From: CAZUCD01 sp964618855
Lineage (GTDB): Bacteria > Sumerlaeota > Sumerlaeia > SLMS01 > JANRJK01
Assembly: GCA_964618855.1 (NCBI GenBank)
Contig: CAZUCD010000192.1
Coordinates: 1 to 6,374, forward strand
Reading direction: 5' to 3'
DNA: 6,374 nt
Each line of letters opens with the position of its first letter. Position 1 is the stretch's first letter. The position numbers and the translations under genes are program-made. Shown in pieces: positions 1 to 6,374 of this stretch. The notes beneath the pieces were generated by a model. It saw only the letters and a program-made list of their open reading frames with translations. It was not told the DNA's origin and did not search any database.

Positions 1-1328
<1,328 letters not shown>

Positions 1329-1334
1329 CGTCGT

Positions 1335-1346
1335 GCACTCCTTGGT
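1335..1346 (-). promoter_or_regulatory. gyrB ribosome binding site deciding a TTG start
   Basis: On the minus strand an AAGGAG core is followed by a spacer of about 9 bases and then TTG. A GTG just after the core is out of frame, and no in-frame ATG lies nearby upstream of the conserved GyrB N-terminus. This supports a non-ATG start for gyrB. Confidence 0.6.
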
Positions 1347-1385
1347 GCGGGAACGGGAGGTTCGGGACGGGTGCGGGGCGCGCTG

Positions 1386-1404
1386 GCGGGGCGATCAGCC
1401 CCGC
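1386..1404. repeat. GC-rich perfect hairpin in the gyrB leader region
   Basis: GCGGGGC and GCCCCGC flank the loop gatca, giving a perfect 7-bp stem. If gyrB is transcribed from the promoter proposed at 1443-1471, this hairpin lies in its 5' leader, about 60 bases upstream of the start. There is no U-run on either side, so it is not a standard intrinsic terminator. Its role is unknown. Confidence 0.5.
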
Positions 1405-1442
1405 GCGCCGGTCGATGCGGTCTCTTCCGCAGGATTCGCGGG

Positions 1443-1471
1443 ATTGTCACCATCCGACCCCCGCGGTTCAA
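1443..1471 (-). promoter_or_regulatory. Candidate sigma70-type promoter for gyrB
   Basis: Reading the minus strand, TTGAAC (1471-1466) and GACAAT (1448-1443) are separated by 17 bases, and each matches 4 of 6 consensus positions. It would give a leader of about 110 bases. Spacing and orientation are right for gyrB, but such matches arise by chance and the organism's sigma consensus is unknown. Confidence 0.3.
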
Positions 1472-1490
1472 GCCCCGAAATGCCCCCGGA

Positions 1491-1517
1491 CAGGGTGGCA
1501 CGGGCATCCTGTCGGTG
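1491..1517. repeat. Degenerate palindrome, possible dispersed intergenic repeat
   Basis: CACGGGCA (1499-1506) and TGTCGGTG (1510-1517) form an inverted repeat with two mismatches around TCC. A nested GACAGG/CCTGTC pair overlaps it. The stretch GGGTGGCACGGGCATCCTG resembles short intergenic repeats that I associate, from memory, with Planctomycetes and related GC-rich genomes. Only one copy is in this window, so its repetitive nature is inferred. A second inverted pair, CCGGGG/CCCCGG at 1522-1527 and 1545-1550, lies immediately downstream. Confidence 0.35.
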
Positions 1518-1560
1518 GGCGCCGGGGCGGCGCGCTTCATGCCACCCCGGAACCCTGCAT

Positions 1561-1590
1561 TTGACCTTCCGGGCCCCCGCGAGCGATGAT
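1561..1590 (+). promoter_or_regulatory. Candidate promoter for the ATPase/DUF3226 operon
   Basis: TTGACC (1561-1566, 5 of 6 matches to the -35 consensus) is followed after 18 bases by GATGAT (1585-1590, 4 of 6 matches to the -10 consensus). Transcription would start near 1597, about 20 bases before the ATG, leaving room for the AGAGGT ribosome binding site at 1608-1613. No operator is evident apart from the palindromes further upstream. Confidence 0.35.
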
Positions 1591-1617
1591 CCCGGCAGTT
1601 CACCCGCAGAGGTCCCC

Positions 1618-2799
1618 ATGGCCACCGACCCCGCTCCGCCACCCGCTTCCGAAATCGCCTCGGCCAAACCAGCCCTCGAATCCGTCACCTTCGAAAACTA
1701 TCGGTGCTTCAAGAAGTACCGCATGGACGGGCTAAAGCGCGTGAACTTGCTGGTGGGGAAGAACGGAAGCGGGAAGACGGCGGCGCTGGTAGGCATCGGG
1801 CTGCTGGAGACGGGTGGAAGCGTCGACCTGCTCATTGAGAGCGCGGTCCGTCGTGGTGAGGCGCGCGTGGTTCCCGCCGGGAATGGTCAACCGCGTTTTG
1901 ACGCCTCCCGGCTAACATGGGAACAACGCACCAGGATAGGCAGCAGCATCGAGATTTTCTCAGACATCTGCGCGAATGCTCGACTTTCACTCAGATTTGG
2001 AGGATTGGACGACATTCGGAGTAGGTCCCTGATTGGTCACATCCTCGAGGGGCGCCTGAAGGCCGCGACCTCCTTCATCGGCGAGTGGTCGAGAACAGGA
2101 AGCGCCACCATCGAGATTGATCACGCGTTGACAGATGACTGGATATCCGTGGCTTCCGAACATAGGCTCAAGGACTCAGGCTCCCCTGCTGGGGACGACG
2201 GTATCCACCGTTCTCGGGCGAACTCCTGCATGGTGCACGCCGGCGCTTTCCCCGACGCCAATTGGATGGCCGAACTGTGGAAGAAGGTCTATGACGCCAA
2301 GCGCGAAGACATTCTGCTCGATGCACTGCGCCTCCTTGATCCAGAGATTTCGGACATTGGCCTGGACGACATTATGCCATGGGCCGGCCACGGACTTTCC
2401 ACACCGCCATTCAAAGTCAACAAGCAGAGTCTCTCTCGACGCGTGTCTATCGCGACACTGGGTGATGGGTTCGCAAGGCTTCTGGTGCACAGCCTCGCTC
2501 TCGAACACACGGCTGGTGGCTCCCTCTTCATCGACGAAATCGACACCGGACTCCACTACTCTGTCATGGCCGACATGTGGAAGCTGGTAATCGCGACGGC
2601 GCGCAAACTCAATGTCCAGGTCTTCGCCACCACGCACAGTTGGGACTGCATTGAGGGGCTCGCGGAGGCCTGCCGCCGGGACGAGAGCTTCCTCCCCGAG
2701 GTCGCGGTGCATTCGATTCATCGGCACCTGCCGGAGAGTTTGCCCCACGACGGGGAGTCCATTCTGGACATCTCGCGCTACAACCTCGATCCGCGATGA
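1618..2799 (+). CDS. AAA/ABC-like ATPase (AAA_21/AAA_15-type, OLD/RecF-like), partner of the DUF3226 protein
   Basis: This 393-residue cytoplasmic ATPase shows all the ABC-type motifs. They are the opening strand ESVTFENYRCFKKY (21-34), Walker A GKNGSGKT (47-54), a signature-like LGDGFARL (281-288), Walker B LFIDEID with catalytic Glu (303-309, E307) and the H-loop FATTHSWD (H340). The 200-plus residues between Walker A and the signature form the variable insert typical of AAA_21/AAA_15 defence ATPases. No transmembrane segment or fused Toprim domain is present; that function appears to be supplied by the overlapping downstream gene. I chose the ATG because AGAGGT lies 4 bases upstream. The reading frame is open further upstream, but that part crosses the intergenic palindromes. 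About 20 Pro/Ala-rich residues precede the domain. The central part is about 50% GC, far below gyrB. The inferred role is energy-dependent sensing or control of the Toprim partner in phage or plasmid defence. The ATPase call is firm; the defence role is inference. Confidence 0.88.
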   Translation: MATDPAPPPASEIASAKPALESVTFENYRCFKKYRMDGLKRVNLLVGKNGSGKTAALVGIGLLETGGSVDLLIESAVRRGEARVVPAGNGQPRFDASRLTWEQRTRIGSSIEIFSDICANARLSLRFGGLDDIRSRSLIGHILEGRLKAATSFIGEWSRTGSATIEIDHALTDDWISVASEHRLKDSGSPAGDDGIHRSRANSCMVHAGAFPDANWMAELWKKVYDAKREDILLDALRLLDPEISDIGLDDIMPWAGHGLSTPPFKVNKQSLSRRVSIATLGDGFARLLVHSLALEHTAGGSLFIDEIDTGLHYSVMADMWKLVIATARKLNVQVFATTHSWDCIEGLAEACRRDESFLPEVAVHSIHRHLPESLPHDGESILDISRYNLDPR

Positions 2800-3506
2800 G
2801 CGGCTCGACTCTTCCGAGGCTCTATGTCGAGGGGCCCGACGATGTGAGCGCCGTCAGTGCTCTCTTGAAGATTCATGACGTCGACACAGAGCGCGGGAAG
2901 AAACACCTCATTGTCCACAAGGACTTCGGAGGCGTTGATCAGATACTAAAGAACCTGAAACTGATTGCAGAAGACTGCAATCATCGCGCGACCGGATTGA
3001 TCCTCGACATTGACTCGACAGTGCCGCAGCGATGGGAGGCCGTTGCCGGCGCGCTGTCGCGGGCCGGTTACTCCGGGCATCCCACTTCATGGCCCACGGT
3101 GGGCGACGAGTTTCAGCAGGGCATCATGTTCGTGCCCTCGTTGAATCAAACCCAACTGAAGCATCCACTCGGCGTCTGGTTCATGCACGATTGCCGTACG
3201 CCCCGCGCAAAGCTGGAGAACCTCATGCAGGACTTGATCGAACCCGCGGACGGTCCGATGTGGGAACATGCGCAAACATGCACGGCGAACTCAGGTAACA
3301 TCGACCACACTCGACGGACGCGGTTCTCAGTCCCGGACACGATCAAAGCTGAGATTCGCGCCTGGGCTGCTTGGCAGGAGGAGCCGGGCATGCTCTATGG
3401 CCCAATCATCGAGAGTCACTACCAACCCCGGAGTCTCGGATACGTCACCGCCTTCCTCCGCTGGCTGCGCGACCTCTACGACCTACCCATCCAGCACCTC
3501 GACTGA
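2796..3506 (+). CDS. Toprim-like protein of the DUF3226 type, probable effector of the upstream ATPase
   Basis: This is a 236-residue soluble protein. Near the N-terminus LYVEGPDD (9-16) supplies the Toprim glutamate (E12), and LILDID (68-73) supplies the DxD pair (D71, D73). These are the metal-binding acids used by Toprim nucleases, primases and topoisomerases. The later segment LGVWFMHDCRTP (125-136) matches a place where, as I recall the family, many members have a W-hydrophobic-MPDN motif followed by an acidic LED. Here the motif reads MHDC and then KLENL. The C-terminal AWAAWQEEPG and FLRWLRDLYDL helices also fit DUF3226 as I remember it. The start ATG overlaps the ATPase stop codon (ATGA), with no strong ribosome binding site of its own, so translational coupling and fixed stoichiometry are likely. 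By analogy with OLD, PARIS and RloA/RloB pairs it could be a nuclease controlled by the ATPase, but no activity can be shown from sequence. Part of the gene is only about 45-55% GC. Confidence 0.82.
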   Translation: MSGSTLPRLYVEGPDDVSAVSALLKIHDVDTERGKKHLIVHKDFGGVDQILKNLKLIAEDCNHRATGLILDIDSTVPQRWEAVAGALSRAGYSGHPTSWPTVGDEFQQGIMFVPSLNQTQLKHPLGVWFMHDCRTPRAKLENLMQDLIEPADGPMWEHAQTCTANSGNIDHTRRTRFSVPDTIKAEIRAWAAWQEEPGMLYGPIIESHYQPRSLGYVTAFLRWLRDLYDLPIQHLD

Positions 3507-3516
3507 CCCCGGCTCC

Positions 3517-4905
3517 TCAGTTGTCCGAGTGCTCCGCCACCTTCATGGCCGCGGCGGGTTCCTCGCGCGCGGGGATGGTTTCCAGGCGACGCACCGCGAC
3601 GTCCGGGAACGTCGCGTCGAACTGCCCGAGGTGGGAGGTCCACTCCACGGCCCGGCAAAGCAGGAGCATCCGGGCGAGGTCGGCGCGTTGCGGGTGGGCC
3701 GTGGCGACGCGAAGGCCGCGCGAGAGGACGAACGCCGCGACGCCATCGTCGGAGGGGACGTCCGGCTCCATGCCGAAGACCTCCATCTGGATTCCGGCGA
3801 GGTCCCCGTGGCGGCGCTGCGCGGCGATCAGGCCGCGTGATTTCCTCAACTGGTCCGCCACGCGGTCGAATGCGCGCAGCATGACCAGGTAGCCGCACTC
3901 GTCCAAGTCGAGCTCGACAGGCTCGATCAGGCGGCGCATCGCGTCCCCGTCGGTGGATGCCGGGGTCGATTCCAAGAACCCCGCGCGCCAGGAGACCGCC
4001 CGCGCTTCCTCGTCCGCGAAGGCGCCCGCCATGATCTCCGCGGAGAACTTCGCCGCGCTCAGTCGCGAGAAGCTGCCAAGGCAGTCGGTCAGGACGCCAT
4101 CCTTCGCGCCCGCCGCGGAGATCGCGTCGAGCTCGTCGCGCCGCACTCCCTGCACGATGTTGCGCGGACCGCAAAGCTCCCGCCAGATGGGCTTCAGGTA
4201 CCGCGCCCCGTCCGGCGGCTTGGCCTGCGCACAATGCTCGGCAAACGGGATCGGACGCGGCACGCAGGCGCCGACCCGGGCGCACAACCTGGCCACGGCG
4301 AGTGCGCGGAAGTAGCGCTCCACCGGCCCGCGCTTCAGGTTCAGCGCCGAACCCACCCGCGTCTCCCACAGCCGCGTCCACTTCTCCAGCTCCCCCGCGC
4401 GTCGCGGCACCGATTTTCGAGGGTGCGCGATAAGGGACCCGCGCATCACCGCCGCGGGCTCCAGCAGGGGAAGGAGCCGCTCCTCCGTCTCGGCACGCGA
4501 ATCCGCCGAAAGGAGAACCTCGTCGTTGGTCCAGTCGACGAGCTGAGCCCGACCGGACGGGGAAAGCAGGGCGACATAGTGCAGTTCCCCCTCCAACTGC
4601 CGAAGGGCCCGTGCCAGCCGGCGGAACTCGGTCGAGTGGTCCTCGAACGCCTCGAAGGACTCGCTCGGCAGGGGCAGCTCGGCGTCCGCCGCGACGACGG
4701 CCAGAAACTGCCCGTCGGGGAGGGTCAGGACGGCCAACGTCCCGCCCCCCGGCAGCCCGCGCAGGCGCGCCGACGCCTGCAGGGCATGTGCGGCCCCCGC
4801 CCAGCCAAGGTGATGGAGCGCGTGCAGGAACCACTCGAGCGGTCCCGCGTCCTCACGCTGATTTCGCCGTGCCTTCGCCAAGTCCGACCTCGTCGAATGC
4901 TGCAA
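3517..4905 (-). CDS. Protein of unknown function (about 462 residues)
   Basis: I do not recognise this family. The frame is credible: it is open for 462 codons, third positions are strongly G/C, and the composition is that of a globular protein. It has no signal peptide and no transmembrane stretch, so it is probably cytoplasmic. Visible landmarks are an EWFLHALHHLGWAG helix near 24-37, a beta-rich section TLAVLTLPDGQFLAVVAADAE (56-76), a W-rich charged segment ELEKWTRLWETRVGSALN (172-189), five cysteines between about 208 and 337, and a final acidic/basic tail. I see no catalytic motif. The start is uncertain: the TTG at 4905 follows an in-frame stop at 4951-4953, while a TTG at 4881 has GAGGT about 7 bases upstream. 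The gene ends 10 bp from the stop of the convergent DUF3226 gene, with no terminator hairpin between them. It lies downstream of the amidohydrolase on the same strand, across the assembly gap, so co-transcription with it is possible. Confidence 0.75.
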   Translation of the reverse strand: MQHSTRSDLAKARRNQREDAGPLEWFLHALHHLGWAGAAHALQASARLRGLPGGGTLAVLTLPDGQFLAVVAADAELPLPSESFEAFEDHSTEFRRLARALRQLEGELHYVALLSPSGRAQLVDWTNDEVLLSADSRAETEERLLPLLEPAAVMRGSLIAHPRKSVPRRAGELEKWTRLWETRVGSALNLKRGPVERYFRALAVARLCARVGACVPRPIPFAEHCAQAKPPDGARYLKPIWRELCGPRNIVQGVRRDELDAISAAGAKDGVLTDCLGSFSRLSAAKFSAEIMAGAFADEEARAVSWRAGFLESTPASTDGDAMRRLIEPVELDLDECGYLVMLRAFDRVADQLRKSRGLIAAQRRHGDLAGIQMEVFGMEPDVPSDDGVAAFVLSRGLRVATAHPQRADLARMLLLCRAVEWTSHLGQFDATFPDVAVRRLETIPAREEPAAAMKVAEHSDN

Positions 4906-4959
4906 TATCGGCGGAGCATCCCGCCGGGCCGGGCCGCGACGCCACTCAATTCAGGAAGC

Positions 4960-4969
4960 NNNNNNNNNN
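4960..4969. other. Assembly gap (10 N)
   Basis: Ten consecutive N separate the unknown gene from the amidohydrolase. A round 10-base run is usually a scaffolding placeholder, so the true distance is unknown. The 3' end of the amidohydrolase and possibly other sequence are missing here. Reading frames that cross the gap are meaningless. Confidence 0.95.
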
Positions 4970-5890
4970 GCTGGTGGTGCTTAGAGCCGACGTCGAGCAA
5001 GCCGCCACTCGGCTGGCGTCGGCCAATCCCCGCACCCGATCCGGGTCCAGCCGCGGGCAAAGCTCACACGCCAGACGCACCTCGCGCCCCATGTCGAGCG
5101 CCTCGTTGCTCGCCAGCGAATCCGTCCCAAGGTACGTCGGAATCCCCGCATCAAGGAGTCGGCCCAGGGGGAACTCCCCCCGCTCGAAGTACACATGCGT
5201 CCCCGGGCAGACCACCGCGCTGCAGCCCCGGCTCTCTATCAGGCGCAACTCTTCGTCCGTCGCGTCGTTCAGGTGCACGAGCAGCGTGCGCGGCCCGAGC
5301 ACGCCGCATGCGTCCAGCCAGGCAATTGGACGCATCAGCGGGGGAGCCCAGCCCGACTCCGCGATCGGGCGCGCCAGGAGCTCGCGCATCGGCCCGGCGC
5401 CATGCTCCAGCAACTCCGTTTCCTCCGGCGTTTCCGCCGCGTGGATGCAGAGCCACCGGCTTGACCGATGCGCGACCGACGCGGCTTCCCGCATGAGCGC
5501 CCCCGTCGTCGTGTAGGGCGCATGGGGAGAGAGCCCGACACGCACCCCGGCCGCCAGGCCTTCACCCCGCGCGACACCACGCCCCACCGCATCCGTCGCG
5601 CGGGACTCCGCAAACTCGATCAGCTCCATGAATGCGATCGGCACCATCCCCGCCGCGCCTGCCAGAGCCCCGGCCGACGTGTCCATCGACAACACATCCG
5701 CGATGGCGGTCGTTCCGGTCCTGCGGAGCTCCTCCAGCCCCGCGAGGGCCGACCCCGCACTGACCCCCGGGTCCACGGCGCGCTTCTCGGCCACGACCCG
5801 CGCCAGCCAATCGCAGAAGGGGAGCCCCGGCGAAACTCGACCCCGCAGCCAGCCCAGCTCAAGGTGGCAGTGTGCGTTGAAGTATTGCAT
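4970..5890 (-). CDS. Amidohydrolase-superfamily metal-dependent deaminase, 3' end lost in the gap
   Basis: This is a TIM-barrel amidohydrolase of the ATZ/TRZ, cytosine/SAH/aminofutalosine-deaminase branch. Visible catalytic elements are the metal-binding NAHCHLEL (H7, H9), SPHAPYTT (H123), the metal ligand and general acid/base segment IHAAETPEE (H150, E153), VHLND (H206) and GTDSLASNEALD (D257). Such enzymes deaminate or dechlorinate N-heterocycles in the cytoplasm. The VCPGTHVYF plus GTDSLASN pattern recalls aminofutalosine deaminase-like proteins of the futalosine menaquinone pathway, but the substrate cannot be fixed. 307 residues are visible. The C-terminal part of about 60-80 residues, normally including the ALG...G.I..G.AD segment, is missing at the gap. 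Most relatives have about 50 residues of beta-sandwich before the HxH; here an in-frame TGA lies 12 bases upstream of the ATG, so that portion is absent. This is either a short subfamily or a 5'-truncated gene. No clear ribosome binding site is seen. Confidence 0.82.
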
Positions 5891-6003
5891 GGCCAGACAT
5901 CAGTGCCAGGCCCGCTGGGCGGGGCCAATGGGACATGTTCCTGTCGCGTCCCCGATCACCTTGTGCGCCTCCCCGCCCTTGCAGAAGCGATGGACTTCCA
6001 GAA

Positions 6004-6030
6004 TCCCAGTTCCTGGGAGCCGGGGCCCCG
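6004..6030. repeat. Adjacent perfect palindromes
   Basis: TCCCAG-ttc-CTGGGA (6004-6018) is followed two bases later by the self-complementary CGGGGCCCCG (6021-6030). Both could form short hairpins or cruciforms. A further CTCGCGAG palindrome lies at 6043-6050. Confidence 0.55.
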
Positions 6031-6058
6031 AGCCGGGGGTAGCTCGCGAGATTTTCTC

Positions 6059-6077
6059 GCACCCCGTCGAGGGGTGC
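6059..6077. repeat. Perfect 7-bp stem hairpin
   Basis: GCACCCC (6059-6065) and GGGGTGC (6071-6077) flank the loop gtcga. On the minus strand the stem is followed by GAGAAAATC rather than a T-run, so it is not a typical intrinsic terminator for that strand. On the plus strand a C-run follows. Confidence 0.55.
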
Positions 6078-6117
6078 CCCCCGGACTCAGTCATGAAGCG
6101 AGGACCACGAGGTTTCG

Positions 6118-6129
6118 CAGCGAGAGGGA
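6118..6129 (+). repeat. 12-bp direct repeat, copy 1
   Basis: CAGCGAGAGGGA occurs here and again at 6235-6246, 117 bp apart. Copy 1 is followed immediately by the CACCCC/GGGGTG hairpin at 6130-6145. Confidence 0.5.
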
Positions 6130-6145
6130 CACCCCTTCCGGGGTG
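6130..6145. repeat. Perfect 6-bp stem tetraloop hairpin
   Basis: CACCCC-ttcc-GGGGTG is perfectly self-complementary. Its stem shares the CACCCC/GGGGTG core with the hairpin at 6059-6077, so the two may be copies of one small repeat motif. Confidence 0.5.
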
Positions 6146-6234
6146 GGTCCGCCGAATGCGTTGCACCCCCGGCTCCCGATTGTCGCCGTGGGTCATTCGA
6201 GGTGCGGCGCCTGCCGGCGCCCGACTGACCCCTT

Positions 6235-6246
6235 CAGCGAGAGGGA
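6235..6246 (+). repeat. 12-bp direct repeat, copy 2
   Basis: This is the second copy of CAGCGAGAGGGA. It is followed by AGAGGGGCACC instead of the hairpin after copy 1, so the shared sequence ends at the repeat boundary. Confidence 0.5.
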
Positions 6247-6374
6247 AGAGGGGCACCGAATCTCCTCCAACACCAGCCGTCCCACGGTTTCGTTGGATGC
6301 ATCCGCCCGGATCGGGCCTCAACTCCCCGTTGCGCCACCGGAGGGCCGGGGGGACCCTTCGAGGCTGCATTGGA

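Larger units (their letters stand above)
5891..6374. other. Palindrome-rich intergenic DNA without a convincing gene
   Basis: No frame here looks coding. The longest open frame (minus strand, about 156 codons) is dominated by R, G and P, has no recognisable domain and runs through several palindromes. Perfect inverted repeats are frequent: TCCCAG/CTGGGA, CGGGGCCCCG, CTCGCGAG, GCACCCC/GGGGTGC, CACCCC/GGGGTG and GGCGCC-TGCC-GGCGCC. A 12-bp direct repeat is also present. This density suggests a mosaic of dispersed extragenic repeats, and part of it may act as leader or promoter for the amidohydrolase. I found no tRNA, CRISPR or transposase signature. Confidence 0.5.

Noticed and set aside
1618..2799. 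ABC transporter ATP-binding subunit
   Set aside because: The long insert between Walker A and the signature, the LGDGFARL signature and the TTHSWD H-loop match AAA_21/OLD-type ATPases, and there is no permease gene.
1618..3506. Identification as PARIS, Gabija or RecF
   Set aside because: PARIS uses a DUF4435 partner, Gabija has a fused ATPase-Toprim GajA with a UvrD-like GajB, and RecF lacks a Toprim partner. The partner motifs here fit DUF3226 better.
3476..4834. Minus-strand open frame of about 452 codons
   Set aside because: It overlaps the 462-residue gene in another frame, has R/G/P-rich low-complexity translation, and runs past that gene's stop into the DUF3226 gene.
4234..5516. Plus-strand open frames of about 300-420 codons
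   Set aside because: They cross the N gap and are antisense to two credible genes. The translation is P/R/A-rich without any motif.
5900..6370. Minus-strand open frame of about 156 codons
   Set aside because: The composition is R/G/P-rich, no domain or ribosome binding site is evident, and it reads through several palindromes. It is better explained as repeat DNA.
5891..6374. CRISPR array, tRNA or insertion sequence
   Set aside because: Repeats are not regularly spaced, no tRNA-like T-arm or cloverleaf was found, and no transposase or long terminal inverted repeats are visible.

Overview
The window comes from a GC-rich bacterial genome, or more likely a metagenome-assembled one, since it contains a 10-base N gap. 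Typical GyrB sequence, strong G/C bias at third codon positions and palindrome-rich intergenic DNA point to a bacterium. The style of the intergenic DNA and the RPAMYI-type GyrB remind me of Planctomycetes or related environmental lineages, but that is an impression and not proof.

Layout, left to right. (1) The 5' two thirds of gyrB lie on the minus strand and run off the left edge just before the Toprim domain. (2) A divergent intergenic region of about 290 bp has plausible promoters in both directions and several short inverted repeats. (3) Two plus-strand genes overlap by 4 bp: an AAA/ABC-like ATPase with Walker A, signature, Walker B and H-loop, and a small Toprim-like protein of the DUF3226 type. 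Together they look like a split version of an OLD-family ATPase plus nuclease, the arrangement found in several anti-phage systems. Much of this pair is about 45-55% GC, against about 75% in gyrB, which suggests horizontal acquisition. (4) Convergent with it, only 10 bp from its stop, is a minus-strand gene for a 462-residue protein that I do not recognise. (5) A 10-N assembly gap follows. (6) Next is a minus-strand amidohydrolase (deaminase-like) whose 3' end is lost in the gap and whose coding sequence begins directly at the catalytic HxH strand. (7) The last 484 bp hold no convincing gene, but are full of perfect short palindromes and a 12-bp direct repeat.

The most interesting part is the ATPase/DUF3226 pair. 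Translational coupling and domain logic argue that the two proteins act as one complex, with the ATPase as sensor or motor and the Toprim-like protein as effector. The unknown gene and the amidohydrolase share a strand and could be co-transcribed, but the gap prevents confirmation. Nothing in the window links them functionally to the ATPase pair.
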